A DNA stretch of 64,000 nucleotides from contig CM070725.1 in assembly GCA_036346275.1 (NCBI GenBank), forward strand, positions 30,628,104 through 30,692,103, read 5' to 3'. The notes under the pieces were generated by a model. That model had not been told where the DNA came from and ran no database searches. It saw only the letters and a program-made list of their open reading frames with translations. The DNA is from Otatea glauca (taxonomy: Eukaryota > Streptophyta > Magnoliopsida > Poales > Poaceae). Both the position numbers and the translations under genes were made by a program. Shown here in pieces: positions 34,401-45,236 of this stretch; positions within the stretch are counted from its first letter, which is position 1; every line of letters begins with the position of its first letter.

Positions 34401-35318
34401 TGTTAGAAATTGGCCTATTGGGTGGCCCATTTCCTTTAATTCCAAAGCATGCATGGTTTAGTACCATATTGCCTAGCCAAGTGAAGGAAATGCAGTTTAA
34501 AAGGTGGAGTCCTTTCCACCTCTTGATTAATTACACTTGGTATGAGAATGGCATAGGGTGGATAGTGGCTAAACACACACGCACGCACGCACATTCGCGT
34601 ATTTTCGCGTGACTTGTGACATGCGACGAGCGATCGCGCCGCGTCGTAATGTGTATCCTGACACTTTGAATTCACCTTTTTGTTTTGCTGAACCCTGCAT
34701 TTATCTCTCCATTCAATCTATTTAAATGCGATTTAAACATATATTTGAATTCTGTGTCATTATGCAGTCAGTTACTAGTGAGTTAATTGATATTATGTTG
34801 TCAGTTACTAGTAACTACCGCATTTAACTGACATCATGAGGTTAGTTTCTTGTGCGAGTGTACATAAACTCCTGGAGACGTCCAGGACAGAAACACAGTA
34901 TTCCTCCTCCATTCTTCCTCCTCAACTCTAAGTGTTGTACTGTTGTGTTGTGTTGTTGAACCGTGCCGGCCTTCCTCCTCGGCGTGCACTGTGAAGGAGG
35001 GTGAGCGGTATCTCTGACCATTGCCGTAGAGTTCACCTGCACGAGGGCGGCAATAAGGTTTCTTGGCAGCGCATCAGCGCGACCGCTCTGCTTCTTCCTC
35101 GACGTCGACTACTTCCACGTCTCACATTTGACCGCTTCCTTTTCTACAACAAGCCCAATAGTAAGTAATTCGTGTGATAAATCAACTCCGTTATTATACA
35201 ATTCTTGAGCATATTCTGAAGTACAATGTGTTACCTGTTGTTTTATGCATCTCTAGTCTTTTGTTACTTTTGCCTCAATTTAAAATCTGGAATAAAAATA
35301 TTGCACATTTTTCCAACA
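34401..35318 (+). repeat. 5' LTR of the copia element (918 bp)
   Basis: It starts TGTTAGAAATTGG and ends TTTTTCCAACA. It includes an ACACGCACGC microsatellite-like run near 34570. The end is confirmed by the 3' LTR, which stops at the same sequence before the TSD. No iMet-type PBS follows it. Confidence 0.9.
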
Positions 35319-35357
35319 ATCCAGAAACCTTATTGCGAATATTTTTGTGAATCAGCA

Positions 35358-38300
35358 ATGGCTGGTGCTTCGGATGCAATGAAACCTGAGAGGTTTTCTG
35401 GTGTGAACTTCCGTAGATGGCAGACAAGAGCTAAGTTTTGGCTCATGTCATTGGGACTGTGGTGGGTGATCCACCCACAATATCCATTCTGATTGACGAA
35501 CTGCGGTTTGTGATCACGAACAACACGCACTAAGGTCGCCTTCGACTATTCAGCGGATCGGCTCTATGATGTGTATATGAACTACACATCCGCCATCGAG
35601 TTGTGGGATGCACTTGACCAAAAGTATCCGGCCGGCGAAGCCGGTCATTGGTTATGCGTGTGTGAGCAATTTTTTGATTTCAGTATGGATGATGCTAAGT
35701 CGATTGTTGCACAAGCACACGACATCCAGCTACTGGTTGGTGAGATTGCGCACTTGGGTTGTGCATTGCCTCCTAAGTTTGTGGCTGCGGGCATTATTGC
35801 CAAACTTCTCTCAACTTGGAGGGATTTCACCATTAGCTTAAAGCATAAGAGGGAAGAGATTTCTGTTGAGGATCTCATTGCATCCTTTGATGTGGAAGGA
35901 AAGGCAAGAGCAAAAGATGCACCAAGCACCATTAATCAGAATAATGCCAATGTTGTCGAGAAGAAATCATATGGCAAGAACTTCAAAGGCCATAAACCAA
36001 ACAAGACAACTAGCTTTAAAAAGAAGAAAATTGAGAAAAGGGACATGAAGAACATCACCTGTTTTGTGTGTGGAAAGGATGGTCATATGGCAAAAGATTG
36101 TCGCTATCGCAAAAACAGGACAAATGAACCGGGCAAGAAAAATGCCAACGTGACCATAGGCGAGGCCTCGACTTCAGGAGGGTATGGTAATTCTCCTGTT
36201 GTTTTTTCAGCATATCAATCCACTAATTGGTGGGTTGATACTGGTGCTAATGTTCACGTATGTTCTGATGTTTCCTTATTTTCTTCTTACCAGGGAGCTG
36301 GGGCTTCCTCCGTCCTAATGGGGAACGGGTTGCATGCTTCTGTTCTTGGTGTTGGCATGGTGGATCTGAGGCTTACTTCTGGGAAGATTGTCCACTTGAA
36401 GAACGTGCAGCATGCACCAACAATAAAAAAGAACCTCATTAGTAGTTCTCTCCTATGCAGGGATGGTTATAAGCTAGTATTTGAGTCCAATAAAGTTGTA
36501 ATATCTAAGTGTGGGAACTTTGTTGGTAAAGGCTATGAGATTGGAGGCTTGTTCCGCCTCAGTACTCTAGAGTCTTGTTATAATATGAATATTGCAACTG
36601 TTTTGAATAAATGTGAGGCCAATATTTGGCATTCTCATTTGTGTCATATTGGTTTTGATAGCATTACTCGAATGTCCAGATTACAATTAATTCCAAAATG
36701 TGAATTTGTCAAAGGATCAAAGTGTCATTCTTGTGTGCAAGCAAAGAGCCTAGAAAACTCTTTAAGGGATTAGAGGATGAAAAGAACTTGGCACCACTAG
36801 ATCTTTTCCATTCTGACCTGTGTGAGATGAATGGATTGTTGACAAAAGGAGGCAAAATATATTTTCTAACTCTAATAGATGATGCAACACGTTATTGTTA
36901 TGTGTATCTACTGAAAACAAAGGATGAAATTTTAAACTACTTTAAAATTTATAAGGTCGAGGTTGAGAACCAACTAGAAAATAAAATTAAAAGACTAAGG
37001 TCTGATCGTGGAGGAGAGTATATCTCTCATGAATTCTCCCAATTTCGCTCTGAGCATGGTATAATCCATAAAGTTACACTACAATATTCTCCCCAGTCAA
37101 ATGGGGGTAGCTGAGAGGAAAACCCGAACACTAACAGACTTGGTGAATGCCGGTTTGCCTAAAATATGGTGGGGGAAGCTATATTAACAGCAAATTTTGT
37201 CCTAAATAGAGTAATCACTAAAAAGCGTGAGATTACTCCGTATGAGGGATGGAAGGGGAGAAAACCCAATGTTAATTTTCTACGAACTTGGGGGTGTTTG
37301 GCAAAAGTCAATATACTATTGCAGAAAAAGAGAAAGCTTGTACCTAAAATAGTCGATTGCATTTTTCTAGGATATGCACATAACACCACAACCTATAGAT
37401 ATTTAGTAGTAAAATCAGAAACTCCTGAGATTATTTCTAATACAATAATGGAGTCCAGAGATGCTTCATTTTTTGAGGATATTTATCCTATGAGAGCAGG
37501 TAGTACTTCAAGAACTGAGAATATTCAAACTGATAATAATAATAATAATATTGAACCTACCACTGTTTCTGAACCAATAAGTGATACACTACCAGTAGAA
37601 GATAATTCTGAGGAGGATAACAATTTATTCGCAGAGGCTCCTCGTAGGAGCAAGAGACAAAGGGTTGAGAAAACCTTTGGCGACGACTTTATTGTATACC
37701 TCGTGGATGATGTGCCAAAATCTCTTTCAGAGGCTTATGCATTACCTGATGCTGAGTATTGGAAAGAGGCAGTCCGTAGTGAGATGGATTCCATCATGGA
37801 TAACGGGACTTGGAAGATCACTGATCTTCCTAGTGGGTGCAAACCTGTTGGATGCAAGTGGATCTTTAAAAAGAAGATGAGGCCTGATGGTACTATTGAT
37901 AAGTACAAGGCAAGACTTGTGGCCAAGGGTTATACCCAGAAAAAAGAAGAGGATTATTTTGATACTTATTCTCCTGTTACCAGATTAACCACCATTAGAG
38001 TGCTCATTGCATTAGCTGCTTCCCATGGTCTACACGTCCATCAAATGGATGTAAAGACAGCTTTCCTTAATAGAGAGTTGGAGGAAGAAATCTATATGGA
38101 GCAACCAGATGGTTATGTGATTACTGGACAGGAAAATAAAGTGTGCAAATTATTAAAATCCTTGTATGGCCTAAAGCAGGCATCTAAGCAATGGCACGAA
38201 AAGTTTGATAAAACTTTGACATCTGCTGGTTTTGCCGTTAATGAGGCAGATAAGTGTGTATACTATCGTTATGGTGGGGGTCAATGTATTATTTTGTGTT

Positions 38301-39247
38301 TGTATATTGATGACATACTTATATTTGGGATAAACACTGCTGTAATTGACGAGATCAAAACTTTCTTATCTCGATGCTTTGATATGAGAGACTTGGGAAA
38401 GGCATATGTTATTCTGAGTATTAAATTGATCAAGAATGAGGATGGGATCATTTTGCACCAATCCTATTATGCTGAGAAAATTTTGAGTCAATTCGGGTTT
38501 GAGAATTGCAAAATCTCCCCAACACCTTATGATCCAAGTGTTAAGCTTCGGAAAAATCAAGGGTTATGAAAAGATTAATTGAGATATTCACAAATTATTG
38601 GGTCCCTTATGTATCTAGCTGGTGCCACAAGACCTGATATCTCATTTACTGTGAGCAAATTAAGCCGGTTTACATCTAACCCAGGAGATGATCATTGGGA
38701 GGCACTTGAAAGGGTGTTGCGCTACTTGAGAGGCACAACATCTTATGGAATACACTATACTGGGTATCCATCTGTTTTAGAAGGATATAGTGATTCCAAT
38801 TGGATCTCTGATGCGGATAAGATCAAAGCTACAAGTGGCTATATTTTTACTTTAGCTAGTGCTGCAGTTTCATGGAGGTCTTGCAAACAGACCATATTGA
38901 CGAGGTCAAACATGGAAGCTGAACTCGTAGCACTAGACACAGCCACTGTTGAGGCTGAATGGCTTAGAGAGCTAATGTTGGACTTGCCATTGGTTGAGAA
39001 ACCAATACCACCAATCCTAATGTACTGCGATAACCAAACAATGTTGACTACTGTTATGAGTACTAAGGATAACATGAAGTCCTCCAGACATGTGAAGCGT
39101 ATACTCAAAGCGTCGAGAAAAATTGAAACTTGAGCTATTATCGTGAATTATATTAAATCTGAGAAAAATCGCGATCCTTTTACAAAAGGACTTGCAAGGA
39201 AGGCGATTTCCATTGCATCTATGGACATGGGTATGAGGCCCACTTGA
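35358..39247 (+). pseudogene. gag-pol: gag-pol of the copia element, frameshifted
   Basis: The ATG at 35358 begins MAGASDAMKPERFSG. The frame is lost between 35490 and 35571, then 35571-36773 carries the rest of gag, the zinc knuckle CFVCGKDGHMAKDC (36060-36101), protease WWVDTGAN (Asp codon 36237-36239) and the integrase zinc finger (HSHLCHIGF ... CHSC). After a shift near 36745 the integrase core follows with Asp codons at 36815 and 37004. A shift near 37105 then separates the catalytic Glu, which is otherwise 35 residues after the second Asp. RT is in 37166-38569 with YIDD at residue 380. RNase H is in 38579-39133; an in-frame TGA at 39131-39133 precedes the final DPFTKGL ... MGMRPT (to 39247). 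Confidence 0.95.
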
Positions 39248-39801
39248 GTTACACCACAATGGTAACCCATATCTTCCTGATCGGAGATCCTTTGAATTAG
39301 ATAATGGGAAAAACAAATTGATGTTGTAACAAGAGAGTACATATTATTAAATTTGTACCTGTGTCCTAATAGACAAAGTACTCTCGACTGTATGGAAGGT
39401 TGTCTTAAAGCCTTAATGTATTCTAGTGTTAAAGGAAAAAGGTATTGGCCTACAGGATACCTATAATGAATACACCTACTTGAGTCTAACTGTGAGGTCG
39501 CAGTTCACGAGGATGGGGCATTCTCTAGAAAGCTCATAAGTAGATAAGGGAGCATGACCATATAACGCTCCGTTTAGGCGTGGTTTATTGGCAGCCTAGT
39601 ATCAGTTGAGATTTTCAAGTGAAGTCTGATCACGAAAAGCTATGAATTCAAGGCATAGTCCATTCATCAGCTGTGAGAGGATGAATCTTGCTAATCTAGG
39701 TGCAAGTTCAACCCGTATGGGACTTACACCAAAAAGACTGGTATATTAACAACACATCAGCACAATGTTTTTTGTTATCTTTTTTGTTGTTTGCTTTGGA
39801 A

Positions 39802-39813
39802 TTGGTGGGGGAT
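39802..39813 (+). other. Polypurine tract of the copia element
   Basis: TTGGTGGGGGAT lies directly before the 3' LTR start at 39814. Confidence 0.7.
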
Positions 39814-40543
39814 TGTTAGAAATTGGCCCATTGGGTGGCCCATTTCCATTAATTCCAAAGCATGCATGGTTTAGTACCATATTGCCTAGCCAAGTGGAAG
39901 AAAGGCAATTTAAAAGGTGGAGTCCTTGCCACCTCTTGATTAATTACACTTGGCATGAGAATGGCATAGGGTGGACAGTGGCTAAACACACACACGCGCG
40001 CGCATTCGCGTATTTTCGCGTGAAAATTCGCGTGACTTGTGACTTGCGACCGCGCCGCGTCATAATGTGTATCCTGACACTTTGAATTCACCTTCTTGTT
40101 TTGCTGAACCCTGCATTTATCTCTCCATTCAATCTATTTAAATGCGATTTAAACATATATTTGAATTCTGTGTCATTATGCAGTCAGTTACTAGTGAATT
40201 AATTGACATTATGTTGTCGCCATTACTAATCGCCGCATTTAATCGACATCATGAGGTCGATTTCTTGTGAGAGTGTATATAAACTCGAGACGCCCGAGGT
40301 AAAACTGATATTCCTCCTCCATTCTTCCTCCTCAACTCTAAGTGTTGTACTGTTGTGTTGTGCTGCTGAACCGCGCCGGCCTTCCTTCTTGGCGTGCACC
40401 GTGAAGGAGGGTGAGCGGTATCTCCGAACCATTGCCGCAGAGTTCACCTGCACGAGGGCAGCAATAAGGTTTCTAGGCAGAGCATCAGCGCGATCACTCT
40501 GCTTCTTCCTCGACGTCGACTACTTCCACGTCTGCGCTGCACT

Positions 40544-43500
40544 TGTAAGTTCAAGCTCCATTGATTTTGGTGATTGGTTTAATATTAATGCTTAATCATT
40601 GTTTAATGACAAATCTAATCATTATGAGACTAACATGTTTAATTGAGCTACATTCTTATTAGTCTCAAATTCGGATGGAAAATGAAAAACCCAAGGTATG
40701 CACTCATATTCAATCTATTGTCTTAATACATACTTAGGATTCATGTTAAAAGATAAACTCTTCCATTGCCTTAGTCTAAATATGTGCATTATGTTTCCAA
40801 ATCGATATATACATAAATGCACACATCTAGGGGGAGTTAATAATTTAACTTGATGTTTCAATTGTATTGATCCATGTTCTCTTGCTATATAATATAAAGG
40901 ATCAAGACTTTGAAACAATCTTTTGAGTATATATACTCATGCTAATATAGAATAAACTCATATGCAATCTAAGGTTGATTATGTGCATATTGGTTCCAAA
41001 GTTCAAATTATCTATATGCACATATCAAATGGAGTTTATTCTATAGTTGATGGTCTCAAATGTATTGATCCCTTTTCATCACTCAAACATATATGGATCA
41101 TTACTAACCATCACATTGAGTATATGAAACTTTTGTAGTTATATATACTCATATCAATTTAAATGTAATTTAAATTGAGTTCGGTTGTCTTTCAATCAAT
41201 TAAAGAACATTTCATCATGTGTTGATGGTGTCTCTTTGTTGATTAAAGACAAGCGAAAAGTTCTTGAGTATAATGAAGCATTAGTTGCATCAAAGTACTC
41301 AAGACACCAATTAATCATTCAAATTGATTAGGGTTGTGCTCAATCGATCTTAGAGGCATCCATTATGTGTTAATGGAGTGCGGTGATGATTGAGACAACC
41401 GTGTCTGTTGGACTAGCATCTTCCATGAGTTGCGAAGTAGGTTGAGTCCAAGTTGATAAAGCATCGGGAAGAAGTAGAAGAAGTCATCATGTGTTGATGA
41501 GCTTCAAGAAGTGATCCCGAAGTGAAGAGAAAGGCTAGAGAAGGTTCATCATGTGTTGGTGAACAAGAAGAGGAAGATTCGATCCTAGAGAGAAGATGAT
41601 TGGAAATCATAAAAGCTTCAAGAGGATCGCTAGAGGCAAAGGTATAACTAGCTAGGGCTAAGGATGTGTTCCTAGTCTTTTACCGATCTCGGTGTTTGGA
41701 TGTAAGACCGGGTTGCTAGTTAGGTTGTCGTACTATTAAGAGGGGTTGAGTCTTTTAGCTTGAGCTTCATCATGTGTTGATGAATTCAATCCGGTTCACT
41801 CTAGCTCACTCTCTTGTTTGGTGTTTGCATGGAGCTAACCATTTAGCATGTGTTGCAAATAGGTGAAGCTCGTGCATTGGATTTTGCAAGAGCTAAGTAT
41901 TTGCATGTGTTGCAAATAGAGAGCTCATGCTTGCATCTTATTTGATTTGGTTTTTTGCTTGGAGCTAAGTTTTGCATGTGTTGCAAAAGGAGAAAGCTCA
42001 AGCAACTTGATTTGTTGTGGTTGTTTGCATGGTGCTAGAGATTTGCATGTGTTGCAAATAGGGAGCTCATGCTTTGGTGTTCTAGCTTGTGATTGGATCA
42101 TGTGTTGATCATCACAAGGCTAAGCTTGGTTTATGCTTTGCGTTTGCAAAATTTGTTTTTGCAAAGTATTGATTTGTTATTTGCAAATGTGTTTTGCAAA
42201 CAAACTGAAAGTTATGAGGTTCGATCCTAGAAGCATGTGTTGGCATTTACAAATGTGTTTTACAAAGTTTCGGGATCATGTGTTGATCCTTACATGGCTA
42301 AGAGGATTAATCTTATAAGTTTGTGGTTTATTTACGAATGTGTTTTGCAAATAAGTTGGAGTTGTTATTTGTAAATGTGTTTTGCAAATGAACGTGAGAT
42401 TATGGGTTTCGATCCTAGAGCATGTGAATAGGGTTTGCAAATATGTTTTGCAAATTGACTTGATCATGTGTTGATCATCACATGGCTAAGAGGATTGATC
42501 TCATAAGTTCTTCATTTATTTGCAGATGTGTTTTGCAAATAAGTTGTGCTTAATGTGATTCTTTGGAGTATGTGATTAACATGTGCAAATGTGTTTTGCA
42601 TAGTATTGTGATCATATGTTGATCCTCACATAGCTCAAAGAATAAATCTTTAATGGTTTGGAGAAAAGTTTTTGTGAAAAACCATGTTTTCTCCCTGAGG
42701 CCGGTCGTACCGCCCATGTAGGGCCAGTAGCACAGCCTGGTCGGTAGTACCGCTTATGGGATCACATACTACCGCTCGGTCCGGTGCTACCGCCCATAGT
42801 AGCCCGGTAGCACCGGAGGTCCGGTGCTACCGCCCCTCTGGTCGGTGTGAAAATTCCAGAGAGGGTGTTTTGGGGGTTCTGGCAGGCCGATGCTACCGGC
42901 CATGATAGCCCGGTGCTACTGGATGAGCGTTAGCACCAGATGAACCCCCGGTGTAAAAATTCCAGAGAGGGATGTTTTTGTGGTTGACTCGAGTCCGGTG
43001 CTACCGGGGTGAAGGCCGATGCTACCGCCCGAGCGGTAGCACCGCTCCCAGTTAGCCAGTGCTACCGGATTTCCTACAACGGCTAGTTTTGTATCCGTTG
43101 GCGAGGAGGCCGGTGCTACCGGGCCTAGTAGGGCGGTAGCACTGGGATTGCTGAGTTTTTCCAGATTTCGCCCCCAACGGCTAGTTTTGGCTTGGAGGCT
43201 ATAAAAGGAGGCCTTGGGGGGCATTTGATGTTGTTGTTGATCTTGCAAAATTAAGGGGGAGTTTGTGGGAGTTGGTTGCATGTGTTGCACACTCCATTTT
43301 GGCTCTTGAGCTAAGAGTGAGCCCTAATTGTATGTGTTGCAATTAGGAAGTGGATTGAGAGCCTCTTGTGCATGTGTTGCACTTGAAGAGGATCCTAGTG
43401 CATGTGTTGCACTTAGGAGGTCACCGGAAGTGCATGTGTTGCACTAGGTGAAGTTCAAGCGGAAGGGCTTGACTTGTTACTCTTGGAGGTTGCCGCCTCC

Positions 43501-44009
43501 TAGACGGCGTAGAGCGTCGTGCGCGGTGAGCTTCTCAACGGAGGTTGTGAGAAGCCCCGGCAAAGTTTGTGAAGGTTGGAGCTTGCCTACCCGGGAGGGA
43601 AAAGGAGCTACCACTAGTGGATTCGAGGTGGGTGCTCAATTCGTGGAGTCGGTCCAATTCGTTTGGGCTAACCTCAACGTGGACTAGGAGAGACCGGCAA
43701 GTCTCCGAACACCACGGTAAAATGTATCGTGTCTCTCATGCTTTTACATTATTGCAATTCTTGTTCTTATTGCTACTTGTCTTTAGAATTGCAATATTTT
43801 GTGTAGAGACATAATTAGTTAGTGCACATAGTGAGCCTAGTTGACTTAGGCTTTAATTGTCAAAACCTTAGTTTATCGCTTCCGTATTAATAATTGATAA
43901 GGTTTTGGCATTAGGATAATTAGGGGTGAATTGCTTTGTAGAAATTAGTAGAAAGAATTTTTAAAAAGCCGCCTATTCACCCCCTCTAGTCAGCATCCTC
44001 GACCTTACA
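40544..44009 (+). mobile_element. Solo LTR, hairpin-rich 3.5-kb family, copy 1
   Basis: It starts TGTAAGTTCAAG and ends CGACCTTACA. The flanks are GCACT (40539-40543) and GCGCT (44010-44014), a 5-bp TSD with one change. A TATA box lies at 43199-43208. The closing CTATTCACCCCCTCTAG block resembles ends of grass copia LTRs, so it is probably a solo LTR of a copia family; this is inferred. It has no coding region. 41210-43450 is filled with short hairpins whose loop is TGTGT, and 42690-43190 with inverted CGGTGCTACCG/CGGTAGCACCG words. It is nested in the copia 3' LTR. Confidence 0.85.
43199..43208 (+). promoter_or_regulatory. TATA box of solo LTR copy 1
   Basis: CTATAAAAGG follows the GC-rich inverted-repeat block and precedes a group of hairpins in the putative transcribed part. 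Copy 2 has GTATAAATAG in the same place. Confidence 0.6.
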
Positions 44010-44204
44010 GCGCTGCTTCCTTTTCTTCAACAAGCCCAATAGTAAGTAATTCGTGTGATAAATCAATTCCGTTATTATACAATTCTTGAGCATATTCTGA
44101 AGTACAATGTGTTACCTGTTGTTTTATGCAACTCTAGTCTTTTGTTACTTTTGCCTCAATTTAAAATCTGGAATAAAAATATTGCACATTTTTCCAACAC
44201 AATC

Positions 44205-44454
44205 ACTGTAGACAAGGATGATTTTTTGGTGAAAATGCAAAAGTATGCACATGAAATGATGACATATGGCCTTCCAACAATTTTAAAATGCAAATGCTAT
44301 AAGGTTGTAGTACCATTTTATATTTTTATAAAATCCAGCATGTCTCAAATTATTTATAGGAATTTTCTCAAGATTTTACATGGCATTTTCTATTTTTACA
44401 AAAAATTATTTACATGTGTTGCACTTAAATAAAATAGGAAACAGGATTTTAATT
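44205..44454. other. Unclassified AT-rich DNA right of the copia TSD
   Basis: This is the continuation of the sequence that ended at 34395 before the copia insertion. No gene; one GTGTTGCAC word but no full hairpin of the type seen in the solo LTRs. Confidence 0.45.
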
Positions 44455-45236
44455 CCTCTGGAAAGAAATGGGCTGGCTTGGCCTAAGGTGGGCTTTGGCC
44501 TAGGAGGGAACCGCATGAGTGCGCGCTCAGCGCGCTGGGGCGCTCGGTTGAGGGAGGGCGCAACATTGAGGCTGGCAAGCTGGTCCCGCAGGGACGCATG
44601 TGAGGATCGAGCTCACGGGGGCGAAATCGGACGGTGGGCGCTCGTCTTCTTCCTCCAGCCTGCTGCCCGTGGGAAAAGAGAGAGTAAGGGGAGCGGGGAG
44701 GTGCGACACCAACTCCGGCCATTCCGACTCAAATAAATGGAGGGGGAGTGAGAGGGGAGCGAGGTGAAGCTGTTGGAGGTGACGGCGGCACCGGAGGTGG
44801 AGTGAGGTAGCGGCACGATAAGGTTGGGCGACGGCGCTCGGAGGCGAACAGCACGCCAGCAGCAGAGCTCACAGGAGCTCGATTGCGAGGGATGGGAGAG
44901 ACAGGGATGGAGAGGACCTCACCGGCTGGGATGGTGAGGTGAGAGGAGGCCCGAGGCGGCCTGGTGACGATGTCATCCGTGGCGGCGAAGTAGGGCTCCG
45001 GGCAGTCGTAGAGGCAATTGAGTGGGGCAAAATGAGCACAGAGATGAGGTGATTATAGTGGCATGAGGGTTAAGAGGGAGCTCACCAGACGGCCACGGTC
45101 CTTGGTTGAACACGTTGCGGCCGTGAGCGGTTCTGAGAGATTTCGGCAAGCTGGGGTGCCAAGGAGGGAAATGGAGGTGTCGGTAAGAGAGAGGGAGGTG
45201 AGCCGAAGCTGCTGCACGGCAAAGGGAAGGCAGGAT
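44455..45236 (-). repeat. Gypsy LTR segment, left part (interrupted)
   Basis: GC-rich sequence continuing, across the solo LTR 45237-48566, into the LTR part at 48572-49315. The lower boundary is uncertain and no LTR 3' end was found. It ends with the target site AGGAT (45232-45236). Short frames here are unsupported. Confidence 0.45.

Larger units (their letters stand above)
34401..44199 (+). mobile_element. Ty1/copia element with both LTRs, nested solo LTR in its 3' LTR
   Basis: The 5' LTR is 34401-35318 and the 3' LTR is 39814-44199, the latter split by a solo LTR at 40544-44009. The TSD is CAATC on both sides (34396-34400 and 44200-44204). The domain order gag, protease, integrase, RT, RNase H defines copia. 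Several frame changes and stops make it inactive. Without the nested LTR and its duplicated target site it is about 6.3 kb. I could not settle the copia lineage. Confidence 0.95.
39814..44199 (+). repeat. 3' LTR of the copia element, interrupted
   Basis: 39814-40543 and 44015-44199 together match the 5' LTR. Between them sits the solo LTR 40544-44009 and one copy of its duplicated target. There are clearly more differences from the 5' LTR than in the Tat pair, so this insertion is older. Confidence 0.9.

Noticed and set aside
41213..43445. CRISPR-like array from the regularly repeated CATGTGTTG words
   Set aside because: Spacing is irregular, the flanks covary as hairpin stems rather than being unique spacers, and the setting is a plant LTR.
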